DNA from: Microglena sp. YARC
Taxonomy: Eukaryota; Chlorophyta; Chlorophyceae; Chlamydomonadales; Chlamydomonadaceae
DNA: 64,000 nucleotides
NCBI GenBank assembly: GCA_022414725.1
Contig: CM039464.1
Location: 31,079,109-31,143,108 of the forward strand
Reading direction: 5' to 3'
Below are positions 1-12,129 of this stretch, piece by piece (the stretch's first letter is position 1; each line of letters starts with the position of its first letter). The notes under the pieces were generated by a model that did no database searches, was not told where the DNA came from, and saw only the letters and a program-made list of their open reading frames with translations. Both the position numbers and the translations under genes were made by a program.

Positions 1-309
1 AGCACTGACACTCTAAAACGCAATCAAAAAACAAAACGGTGCACATGGTCTGTTTTTTTATCATGATTCTGGTCTAGTCACTGCCTCTTTAGGTCTGTCT
101 GGCTGTCTGGCTTCAACTGCTTGATAATCTTCCCCATAAACTCTAACACCTTGGCTGTAGGCTCCCACAGACCAGTTGGCGCCACTCTCTCAACCATGCT
201 TCCCCGAAAACGGCGGCGTTTTGAACTGATTTGGTTTGTGTCGGTTTGTGTGTGGGTTGTTTTTGGTGGGTGGGTGGGAGGGGGTGGGGGTATGGTATAT
301 TTCCTTTTG

Positions 310-690
310 CACGAGGTCCAAAGTGGTTGCAATGGACTGCCCTTACCAAGGACTACTCATGGGTGGTCCCAGAATTGCATTTGGAATGGCTGTGTGTGTG
401 TGGGGGGGGGGCTGGGGGTATATTCTTATTGCACGAGGTCCAATGGACTGCCCTTACCAAGGCCTACTCATGGATGGTCTCATAATTGCATTTGGAATGG
501 ACTGTGTGTGGGGTGGTGGGTTAGGGGGGGGGGGGGGGGGGGGGGATATATACTTATTGCACTAGGTCCAAAGTGGTGCCAATGGACTGCCCTTACCAAG
601 GCCTACTCATGGGTGGTGTCAGAATGTCATTTTGAGGTCTGAGTAAAAAGTTAGAAAAAAAACAAAAGGGGCTGACCCCCCCCCCCTCCC
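310..690 (+). repeat. Dispersed repeat family 3 with long G and C runs
   Basis: Three units carry GCACGAGGTCCAAAGTGGT, GGACTGCCCTTACCAAGG and CTACTCATGGGTGGT (at about 315, 435, 560), with G runs up to about 22 bases at 524-545 and a C run at 677. Further copies on the - strand lie at 24575-24735, 34355-34510 and 34580-34680; partial ones at 23290-23400 and 35215-35300. Confidence 0.8.
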
Positions 691-783
691 TCCCATTTGT
701 TTTTTCCCCATCAACATAAGTTCCCCAGAAGACAGATGTGAAGGGCAGCATCGTATTCTTGGTCCAAAACTCAGGGGTTGGAT

Positions 784-1600
784 TTAAACTCCCACAGCCC
801 ATCCACTACCCATCAATGCATGCTACAACGCATCTCCATCCAGATTCTTACAGCCCAACTCCTTACACATCCATCCATGGTACAAGACATCCTCACTCAC
901 ACCCTCACAGCCCCACCCCTTACCCATCCATGCATGCTACAACGCATCTTCATCCACACCCTCACAGCCCCACCCCCTACCCATCCATGCATGCTACAAT
1001 ACATCCTCCCCCCCAGCCTCCCCCCCCATACCCATGCATTGCACGCTACAACGCATCTTCACCCTCACCCAAACACCCTAACAATCAATAAATGCTACAA
1101 GGCATACTTCACCCACACCCTCACCACCAATGCATGCTACAAGGCACAAGCCCCCCCCCCCCCCCCCCCCTACTTTATCCATGCTACAAGGCACCAGCAC
1201 TGCCCCTTCCCCTACCCATCCATTCATGCTACAAGGCACCATCACAGTCCCTCCCCCTACTCATATATCCATGCTACAAGGCACCAGCACTGCCCCTCCC
1301 CCTACCCATCCATTCATGCTACAAGGCACCATCACAGTCCCTCCCCATACCCATATATCCATGCTACAAGGCACCAACAGAGCCCGTCCCCCTACTCATC
1401 CACCCATGCTACAAGGCACTATCAAAGCTCCTCCACATACCCATCCATCCATGCTACAAGGCACCCTCACACAAACTATCACAAACACTACGCATCCATG
1501 CATGCTACAAGGCACCATCAAAGCCCCTCAACCCACCCATTCATCCATGCTACAAGGTACCATCACACACTGACCCTTCCCATCCAATCATGCTACATCA
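784..1600. repeat. Minisatellite, period about 46 bp
   Basis: Seventeen or so units built on CCATCCATGCATGCTACAAG, GCACCATCACAG and a CCCTCCCCCTAC filler. It gives long but meaningless ORFs rich in His, Ser and Pro in all three frames. No gene is seen from 1600 to 3719 except the doubtful ORF listed separately. Confidence 0.9.
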
Positions 1601-3256
1601 TGGGACAGCGCAAACAAGAAGTGGTAACAAACCTTCTCTCCTCCAGGCACCCTGCCCACAAGTTTGTCCAACCTGTCGCCAAAGCAGTTTACCGTTGTTT
1701 TCATTGTTCTGCGACCTTACACTTCGAATGGAGCCCTGCCAGTAACGCTGCGGACGATCGGACGTGCTCCACCCATCCTTCCAAATCATCGTGCCAGGCA
1801 GAGAACTAGGCGCGCGCCATCCTAAACGAGGCTGGGAACGAGGCTTGCAAATCTCTGGTAGGCTGCTGCAGCCTTTTTGAAAAGAGACTGCGAGCTGCTA
1901 CTTTTCAAGTTTCGAGGTTGCGAATATCTCCCCCCCTTACGCCCAGGCCCTACGCCTGCGCCTGCGCCTGCGCCAGCGAATTTTCAAACGGAGTTTCAAA
2001 CCCCCTGCCACGCGCTGCGTGAGTATCTGGTTTGCCGAGATGTTGCCCGGCAGTGTGATGCCTGGTCACTCATTACCCTCCCCTCAAAAAGGGTCCCCCC
2101 AACTCCAGGTAGGCAACCCAATCCACCCAAGCGTCAGATATCTTTAGTCTGGTTCGAGGTCTGGGTCCACATTTATTGCTGATGCTCCGATACGTGTTCT
2201 GTAGCACATGCAAACTTTGAAGCGGGACTTTCACCACTACCCCTAGCAAACTGGACAGTCCTGGTCTGCAAAATCGGAGGCGAGTCTTATATACATAAGT
2301 ACTACGAGGGTGCAGTAACTATTGATCCGGCGGTACTTGTCTACAAGACTACAACTGAGATGTGTTTGTTATTGCATGTACCCCTGAAGACTCCCTGGCC
2401 GGTACGCTTGGCAAGCGCCCAAATACTTCCGCGTGCTTGACAATTTGAAATGCACCCATTTTGTGTACATTCCTTAATCCCCCACCTGCTCATTTCCGAA
2501 CGGTTTAAACAGGCATTGAGTATTGGGTTATTGAGGCCAACAAGGTACCTATTGATCGGAATCGCAAGGAGATGGGAAGATGAAGAAATGTAAAAAAACT
2601 CGTAATTTCGTAATGGTGTTCACCGCGGCAGGTATTAAATATAAGGCAGATTTTCTACGAAGGAGAAGCCACCGCCCACTGGGCTTTCAGTTTTGCGTGC
2701 TAAGACGCAGACTAAGCCGCTACGGGTAACAGAGTTAGGGGGGGTATGTTTTTGGTGCCACTACGAATGTTTGCTGTTATTAGGTACTGCGTGTGTCAAT
2801 TCCTTCACAAGCAAATGGCTGATTGAGTTATCTTGGCCACACAATCATGCAAGCAATTTTTATTTTTTGCTGCCTCCTCTTAGCCCAGTAGCCCCCGGCT
2901 AAATGGTACAAGCCCACGGTAGACAGAAACAAACACTTGTACTGACCTGAGCCATACTGGGTGTTTCTCTGGTCCCGAAAAACCATTGTATTATCATTGT
3001 AATGGCCTTGTGCTTGCTTGATTGCCTCTTTCTCGGTTTCCCCGAAAGCCGTTGACAAGAGTTGAAGAGTACCTGTAGTCAAGTGCCTTCCTTTTATAAG
3101 GTTAGATTACTTGGTCTATCAGCCTAATTGTCTGAGGGCTTTTTTGACAAGAAGGATTAGTCTGAAAGGGTGGGTCTCCGCGCTCTAGCTCCACACTGAA
3201 GGATAACCTGAGAGATTGCCAACTAAGCAACAATTTTCAATCGCCGGTCGCGTGCG

Positions 3257-3688
3257 GTGGTGGATGGTGGACCTGCCCGACCTGCCTCCGTTTCCCCCCA
3301 ATCGCGATTCACGAAATTTCGAATCGCTCTTCAGAAGTTCAGTTCATCTCGGGGCGACCCCTTATTTCTAAAATCTGAGGTGCCCCTGCCTGAACAATTA
3401 AGGCGAACCCTCTTCGCCCTTTCCCCACCCTCGGCCAGGGGGCCTGTCTACTTGCCCTGTAGAGCGTTTGCAGTGAGGGGGTATCGACAGCTCCGTCCAG
3501 ATCAGTGGCACTGGATTCGTTACCAGCTTTTTGCACTGGACGATTTCCATCTAGCGAACTCTGCGGGAATTGAAAGCTATGAATTCCTACGGAGTGTGGC
3601 ACAGTCCGAAGCCAGGCCCGAAGTGCCTGATCAGCGGCTGATCATTAGCCTAGACGGGTGCCGCCAGCCATTAGCCATTAGCATGCAG
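3257..3688 (+). CDS. Unrecognised ORF just upstream of the dsRBD gene
   Basis: A 148-residue open frame of mixed, protein-like composition (RPDQWHWIRYQLFALDD, SVAQSEARPEVPDQRLI). An ATGCAG/GTTTGT border at 3688 could be a donor, but its phase (0) does not fit the 3737 AG of the next segment. It may be the 5' UTR of the dsRBD gene, an unlinked exon, or chance. No domain recognised. Confidence 0.25.
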
Positions 3689-3719
3689 GTTTGTATTGTA
3701 TAACAGCTAAGTCGGCACC

Positions 3720-6700
3720 ATGGTACACTCGTCCAGACTCCTTGCACGACGCATTAAGAAAAGCAGAGAGGGTAAATATCGCTCCAAGTATGGCCCCACT
3801 AAGCGAAAGAAAGATGTCTCCAAGAATCAGAAGAAACATGGCTCCAAGGTTGTCTCCAATAATGGCTCCAAGAGGCTAAAGAAAGGGGCTCAACAGGTGT
3901 GTGACTGCGTGAAATGATTTATTATGAACAGGAGTTGAATATCAACGTTTGGTGGTCTGTTGTATGATTATATTTGGATCCAGTATTCGTACAGATATAT
4001 AACTGCCACACATTAATTTGGTGTGTGGAGGGATGAATTTTGACTTTTTGAGTAATAAAAATGCGTGCATCATGTGCCAGCACTCTGGCTAGAAAGAACA
4101 GTAGAAACAAACTGATACCTTGCTATCAAAAAACCTACCAGCTAATTCAGCCAATTCATAATAATAATTCAGCTCTCTCGTGCCCCAGGGAGATGACTCC
4201 CCCCCCCTCCCCCCCCTCTATTGGTGGTTGGGCCCAGTGCAAGCAAACAGGTTGGACCCCTCAACCTCACGCCTCGTAATAAGGCGTACAGTTTATTGAT
4301 GTATTACTATCTTGTGCTGCAGGACTTGACAACGACAGCTTTGAGGGAGCACGCCAAGCTGGCGGCTTCCTATCCCTCAAGACTGTTTGGGATGCAGGAA
4401 CTATGCCGCAAGATCCGCAACCCCAACGCTGTGTTCAATTTGCAGCAGTGGCGGGGGCATGATGAGTTTATGGCCACTGCCAGGTAGGGATGATGCTTGT
4501 AAGGGGTTCCTAATTCCAGTACAACCGCCACCACTACCCACACCTTCACCTACACTACAACCACCACCACCATCATCACAAACACCACCAAAAACACCAC
4601 CCCACCCCACCCCACCTCACCACCGCCATCATCACATATCTCACCGTCTCCTTCCTTCCTCACCACCCAACCTCAACTACAACCTCCTACACATACACCA
4701 CCCCACCCCATCCCACCACCGCCATCATCGCCTCTCTCCCCACCCCCCTCCCCTCCTTACCCCCCTCCCAGCTTCGTATGCTCTCTGGGCACCTTCGAAG
4801 CAAGCGGCACTGGTATCAGACCTAAGCACGCAAGGTTGGCTGCAGCCTCATCCCTTGTGGAGAAGCTAGTGAGCTTGGACGATGACAACCTGGCGTCAAC
4901 TGTTGTGCTGACACATGGCCCCAAGAAGAAGCTTAAGAAGTGTAAACAGGTGCGTTTTATGGTTGGCCCCAATGCAAGCAAACAGGCTGACCCCTTCAAC
5001 CTCACGCCTTGTAATAAGGCATACTATTTATTTTATTTATTTATTCAACAAGTGCGTGATTGAAATTGAAATACGGTAAAAGCATGCTGATGTAACATAT
5101 GTCATTGTGCCCAAGACAAATAGTAGTGCTTCTAACTTCACCTCCCCTCCCCCCACCCACCCACCCACCCACCCACTCAGTCACCTTGGTTCCACCCAGC
5201 GTCCACCCAGCTTCCGAACTTGATCTAACATCCGATCACGCTCGCAGGTCATACGCACGTTAGAAAGGCAAGTTGAGGGTGATTTTTCTTGGGGGTGAAT
5301 ATCCACATTTGGTGTCCTGTTGTTGATAACTCTAGTCATGCGCACACCAACTATAAGTAAATTAATTGTTTGCGGAGGTGGTTGGAATCGGTCAAACAGT
5401 GATAGACAGACAGAGACGCAGGCATACAGAGGCACAGACAGACAGAGACGAAGACTGACAGAGGCGCAGACAGTCAGACATAGGTGTAACTGTAGGCTTC
5501 AGCCCCGGGACCCTGGGGGGTCCTAGCGCGGGGCTAAAGCGAAAAGCAGAAACAGAGTGGTACCTAGCAATCAAGCACTCGAACAGCTAATTCAGCAATT
5601 CATTCAAAAACTTATGCTCTCGTGTGCTGCAGACCTTGAGCACACCAGCCTTCAGGAAGCAATGCGCAGCAGCCTTGAGGAGGGTGCGTTTCAATTGCGC
5701 CTGCCCAAAAGGTATGCTGCAGCACATTTGCGAGAAGACCCCCTTCCCCCTCCCAGTGTACGTTGTGCAACGGGGGCAGCGGGATGATGAGTGGGTGGCC
5801 AGTTCCAGGTAGGGATGAAGCTGGTACTTTTGTTTTTAGTTGTGAAAGGACTTACACCCCAGGAGGTGGGTCTCCTGACACAAACCAGAGACAGCGAGGA
5901 TTCAGTTCGAATAGCGTTGCCTCTCCTACAAAAGAGTAGCCGCACTTCGGGTCGATGGGAGATACCGACCCTCGACCAAACGAATATTCATACTGTGTTG
6001 TTTGTATGCCATGCAGTCCTTGTTTGGTTCTGTTTGCATGTGCACGTGCATCTGCATTTGCATGATGCTTCAGCATCGACTGAGGACGCAAGGGGCATTA
6101 TCCTTAAGGCCCTTGTCTGTTGGTAAACCGGTACCCTACATCTGCAGACAACACTACCAGGCCTTATTGATACGAGCACCTTGGGCGCATACCTGCTTTG
6201 TTCATTGTGTTTGTAGCGCTACCTTATCTTGGTTGCAACCTGCCACCTAAATGTATGTGATGTCATGCATGTAGTATCACCAGCACCAGCACCAGCACCA
6301 ACACCAACACCAGCACCAGCACCTCCACCTCCACCCTCTTTCTCCACCACCACCACACACTCCACCACCGCCACCACCACCACCACCACCACCACCACCA
6401 CCACAAATATCATCACAAACACCTTCGACACCTCACTCAACACCCCCTCACCTCTTCACCCCCCTTCCAGCTTCTCTTGCTCCCTAGGCGCCTTCGAAGC
6501 AAGTGGCACTGGTATCACACTTGAGACGGCCAGGCTGGCAGCAGCCTCAGACCTTCTGGAGCAACTAGCCAGCTTGGGTGGTGAAAACTTGGCATTCAAA
6601 TCAAGCAGCACTGGTATCGGACCTAGGAACGCAAGGTTGCCTGCAGCCTCAGACCTTGTAGAGAAGCTAGTCAGCGTGGGTGTTAAAAAGCTGGCATTCA

Positions 6701-7579
6701 AAGCAAACGACACTGGTATCGTACGTAGGTCGGCAAGGCTGGCTGCAGCCCCTGACCTTGTGGAGAAGCTAGTGAGCTTGGATGATGACAACCTGGCATT
6801 CAATGCGACAGGTAAGCCATCCGAGGCCTGAAAATTGATTCCGATAACAATAACAAATACTCATGCAGTTGTAATTGTTTCATGGATGATGACAACGCCA
6901 CACTATATGTGATGCAGTGGCAGGTATGCTGCAGTGTCTTCTTCTTCGTACACAGTGCTATGTATTTGTTGCTAGTCCGCTTAGAAACTGAAAACCTCAC
7001 ACTAAACCTGTTAGGTAAGCCACGTCATTTTCTTTTTGTATCCAGGTTGTAGCGCACAAATATATACTGCTCTTCTATGCATTTTGCAAATTATATTTTC
7101 CACTTTGCAGACCGTGTTTTCGACTTTGTTCACATTTTTGTTTTGGCTGAGCCCCCCCTTCTGGAGGGCGGGAGCCCCCAGGGTCACCTCGTTGTCTGTT
7201 TGAAGCAAGGTTACCCTGGCCCTAACTGTCTTGTGAACCCTGGCTTCGGTCCGCGACACCTAGGACTTGTTTACCTGGTGTGAAGCTTAATAGTTCACCT
7301 TGCTCTTGGTTAGCGGGTTAACTGTCAACCACCTTTTGATTTGACCTTGTCATTCCAACTCAAGATTCCATTGTTATCCTCGTTTGACGTTGCATGTGTG
7401 TATATGTGTGTTTGCTTCAGAGACAGAGGCACTGCATTCGGATGCTGCACCAGATGTGCCAGGAAATGAGAATGGCCCTGTAGTGCCGACAGAGGACAGC
7501 AAGAAAAGAAAGAGAGAGGTAACAGAGGTGGTTTATAGAAATGTAGCGCTATAACAATGTGTGCACAGTTCATGTGGTC

Positions 7580-7637
<58 letters not shown>

Positions 7638-7680
7638 GCTGTTGTTGTTGTTGTTGCTGTTGTTGTTGTTGATGTTGTTG

Positions 7681-7724
<44 letters not shown>

Positions 7725-10700
7725 TTGTTGTTGTGTTATTATTATTATAATAATAATAATAATAATAATTATTATTATTATTATTATTATCATTATTATT
7801 ATTATTATCATTATTATTATTATTATATTATTATTATTATTATTGTTGCTGTTGTTGTTGTTGTGTTGTTGTTGTTGTTGTTGTTGTTATAATAATAATA
7901 ATTATAATAATAATAATAATACTAATAATAATATTATTATTATTATTATATTATTATTATTATTATTATTATTATTGTTAACTCACAACAATGTGTGCAG
8001 GGTTCAGGTGACCCGTTATTAAGCATTGTGTATGTATGTGTATGTATGTTACAGTCCAGGGGTAGGCCAAATAGGCTAAAAGGACTTGCCCAACAATGGT
8101 AGGAAGGGCTAAAAAGAAAAAGCATTGATGAACTGAACCCAGCGTCAGGTACTAGGTAAGCACGTTCAGACTCATACTTGGCTCCAAAAGACGAAGGAAA
8201 GAGGTTCAACAGGTGTGTGGTTGAAATGATGTTTAAGGAACACAAGCTGAATCTCCATGTTTGGTGGTCTGCCGTATGATCTAATTTGGATCCAGTAGTC
8301 TTACTGATATAATACAGTCACACATTAATTTGGCCTGTGGAAGCATCAATTTTGAATAATAAAAAACATGTATGTTGCGCCAACACTACTGCTAGAAAAA
8401 AGCAGAGACAAACTGGCACCTAGCAATCAAACAACCAAACAGTTAATTCAGCTAATTCATTAAAACAGTTATGCTCTCTTGTGCTGCAGGGCTTGACTTC
8501 AACAGTCTTGAGGGAGCACGCCAAGCTGGTGGCCTTCTATCCCTCCAGCCTGTTTGGGTTGCAGGAACTATGCGGCAAGATCCGCAACCCCCACCCAGTG
8601 TACGATGTGTATGAGGTGCAGCAGTATGAGTGGATGGCCACTGTCAGGTAGGGATGTTGCTTGAATTGTATGTATGTACGCGATGATATGCATGTAAGTA
8701 TCAGCATATCCACTACCACCACCGCCACCTACACCACAATGACAAACACTTACACCTACACCACAAACACCACAAACGCCACAGAATACACCCCAGCAAC
8801 CTCATCATCCACTCTCTACCCAACTCCTCCCCTCCTCACCAACCTTACAGCTTCTCTTGCTCCCTGGGCTACTTTAAAGCAAGCGGCACTGGTATCGGAC
8901 GTAGGTGGGCAATGATGGCTGCAGCCTCATCCCTTCTGGAGCAACTAGCCAGCTTGGGTGATAACAAGCTGGTTTTCAAAGCAAGCGACACTGGTGTCGG
9001 ACGTAGGTCAGCAAGGCTGGCTGCAGCCTCAGACCTTGTGGAGCAGCTAGTGAGCTTGGATGATGACAACCTGTCATTAAATGCGACAGGTAAGCCATCC
9101 AAGCTCAGGTGGCCCAAACTGTCTTGTAAACCCTGGCTTTGGTCTGCTGCACTTGATTCCTTTGCCACCTGTTGCTTTGAAAGCCATAACTCACCGCGAA
9201 TTTCATGCGTCGCTTGGGACGCCTAGGACTTGTTTACCTGGTGTACAGGTTAAATGTTCTCCTTGAACTTGGTTAGCATACTAACTGTCAACCACCTTAT
9301 GATCTGAACCTCTCATTCCAACTCAAGATTCCATTGTTATCCTCGTTTGGCGTTGCATGTGTGTATTCCAACTCAAGATTCCAGTATTATCCTCGTTTGA
9401 CGTTGCATGTGCGTATGTGTATGTCTGCTACAGAGAAAAAGGTACTGCATTCGGATGCTGCACTAGATGTGCTTGGAAATGAGAATGGCGCTGTAGTGCT
9501 GACACTAGGCAACAAGAAAAGAAAGAGAGGGGGAAAAGAGGTGGGTCGAAGAAATGTAGCACTGTAACATTGTGTGCATGGTTCATGCGATCTGTTATTA
9601 TTCATGTGATCTGTTATAATTCATGTGATCTGTTATTATTCATGTGGCCTGTTATTATTCCTCTGATCTGTTATTATTCATGTGATCCGATGTGATCCAT
9701 TATTTTCCATGTGATCTGTTATTATTCATGTGATCTGTTATTATTCATGTGATCCGTTATTATTCATGCGATCCGTTATTATTCATGTGGTCTGCTATTA
9801 TTCCTCTGATCTGTTATTAACTTATTATTCATGTGATCCGATGTGATCCGTTATTTGTCATGTGATCTGTTATTATTCATGTGATCTGTCATTATTCATG
9901 TGATCCGTTATTATTCATGTGGTCTGTTATCATTCCTCTGATCCGTTATTATTTGTGTGATCCGATGTGATCCGCTATTTTTCATGTGATCTTTTATTGT
10001 TCATGTGATCTGTTATTATTCATGTGATCCGTTATTATTCATGTGATCCGTTTTCATTCATGTGATCCGTTATTATTCATGTGATATGTAATTATTCATG
10101 TGATCTGTTAAATAGCATTGGATAAACATTATTCATGAACTGACTCCAAGATACAAGGAAATGGGCACAGTTTTGTTTTCTTGTAACGCGTCGCAAATTG
10201 AGCAACTTGGTGCAACCCCAGTGTGATGCGCTGCCCCCTGAACCCCGTGGAGTGCGGAGCCTGGGGGGTGGGGGTGGCATTTCTGACTAGTTTAGCCGGA
10301 CCCATGCGTCGCCATGCAGTGATGGAATGGCGACACTCGCACCAAAAACGTGGTACTGGGAATGCTGTTGCACTGTTGTCCCAAGGCTCCAAGAAGCGAA
10401 AGAAAGAGGGTAAAGATGTGTGTGATTGAAATAATGTATAAGAAACACGAGTTGAATATCCTTGTGGGTGCATATCAGTATTTTGTTTTCTCTTGTGCGA
10501 TTTGATTTGGATCCAGTACTCCAACTGATATGAAACAGACAAACTTTAATTCGGCAAGTGAACGCATACATTTTAAATATGAATACTAACATGTGCAAAC
10601 AATCATGCTAGACAGAAAAGTCCTAGGCATTTCCAGGCCAAACAGCGGTCGAGTAAGGGGTCAGACTCACTCGTGCAATGGGTTATTAGGTGTGCAATCT

Positions 10701-12066
10701 ATATGTAACAAGTCCTATGCAGGGTCGCAAGCGACGCAGGAAATACCGGAGTGTGTTGGAAACGGAACGACAGATGGCCGCAGACTGGAGTTGACTGAAT
10801 CCAGTTAGTTATGAGACAGTTGGCTGACGTGTCAGGCTTCAACATTTCGGTCGGATGGTCAAACAGACAGCAAGGTAACCCTGGGGGCTCCTGTCAGAAG
10901 GGGGGGCTCCGCCAAAAAGCAGAAGCAAACTGATACCTAGCAATCAAACACTCTAACAGCTAATTCAGCTAAATCATACAAACAATTATGCTCTCATGTG
11001 CTGCAGCCCTTGACTATAACAGCATTGAGGTGGCTCGGCAGGATGGGGGCTTCCCATGCCTCAAGCCTGGGGGGCCTGAATTCTGTGTGCAACATTACCC
11101 ACAGCCCCGGCCCAGTGTTCTCTGTACAACAGGGGGGCTGGGATGAGTTCATGGCCACTGTCAGGTAGGGATGCTGCTTGTATTGTTTGTATCTATGTGG
11201 TGGTATGCATGTAAGTATCAGCACAACCAAAAGCACCGCCGCTCCCACCACAATCACAACCACAACCACAGCCACAACTACCACAACCACCACCACCACC
11301 ACTAAAAACACCAACCCCACCACCATCAACACCTCTCTCACCATCCCTCCCCTCCTCACCCCCTTCCCAGCTTCTCTTGCACCCTAGGCACCTTCGAAGC
11401 AAGTGGCACTGGTTACACAGACATGGATGCAAGGTATGCTGCAGCCTCAGCCCTGCTGAAGCAGCTAGCGAGCTTGGATGATGACAAGCTGTTGTTCAAT
11501 GTTGCAGGTAAGCCATTTATATGTAGGTAATGGCAAATCATATGATGTTGACTATAGACGAGTATGATATCATATGATATCATACACAAATTATATGATT
11601 TAAAATCATATGATATGATGCCCCAGGCCAAAGTTACCTGATCAGACCGCCGGCATCATATGATATCATATGATATCATATGATGACATGATATGATATG
11701 ATATCATATTGCCGATCCTTATTTATATGGAAGTAGGGTCAAGGTTAAGAAAACAGGGAATGGGGAGAGATAGAGGGAGGGTGAAGAGGAGGTTGAGGAG
11801 GATAGGAAACAGACATGAGGGAGGGGGTAGGAAGGAGGACACAGGGAGCTGTTGCAGGTAAGCCATTGAAGAGGTCGATCACACGAGCCGCTTTAGCTTA
11901 AGTTTTGGCTTAGCCACTAAGCCAGAGAGTTTAGGTTCCTGGCGTCCACGCTGGCCTGAACCCTATACGTCCACAATCAAAAATTGTCCACATGAGCATT
12001 TTGCGTCCTCAGTTTCTGGACGGTTCAATGTTGCAGGTTTAAGCCATTTAAGGTATCGACATTGTT

Positions 12067-12129
<63 letters not shown>

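Noticed and set aside
778..1809. 343-codon ORF rich in His and Ser
   Set aside because: Generated by a stop-poor minisatellite; all three frames are similarly open and none looks like protein.
7533..7892. Poly-Asn/poly-Ile and poly-Val ORFs
   Set aside because: Translations of a TTA/TTG trinucleotide array.
9594..10112. Short regular repeats resembling a CRISPR or iteron array
   Set aside because: Contiguous 19-bp units with point variants and no spacers; no replication gene nearby.
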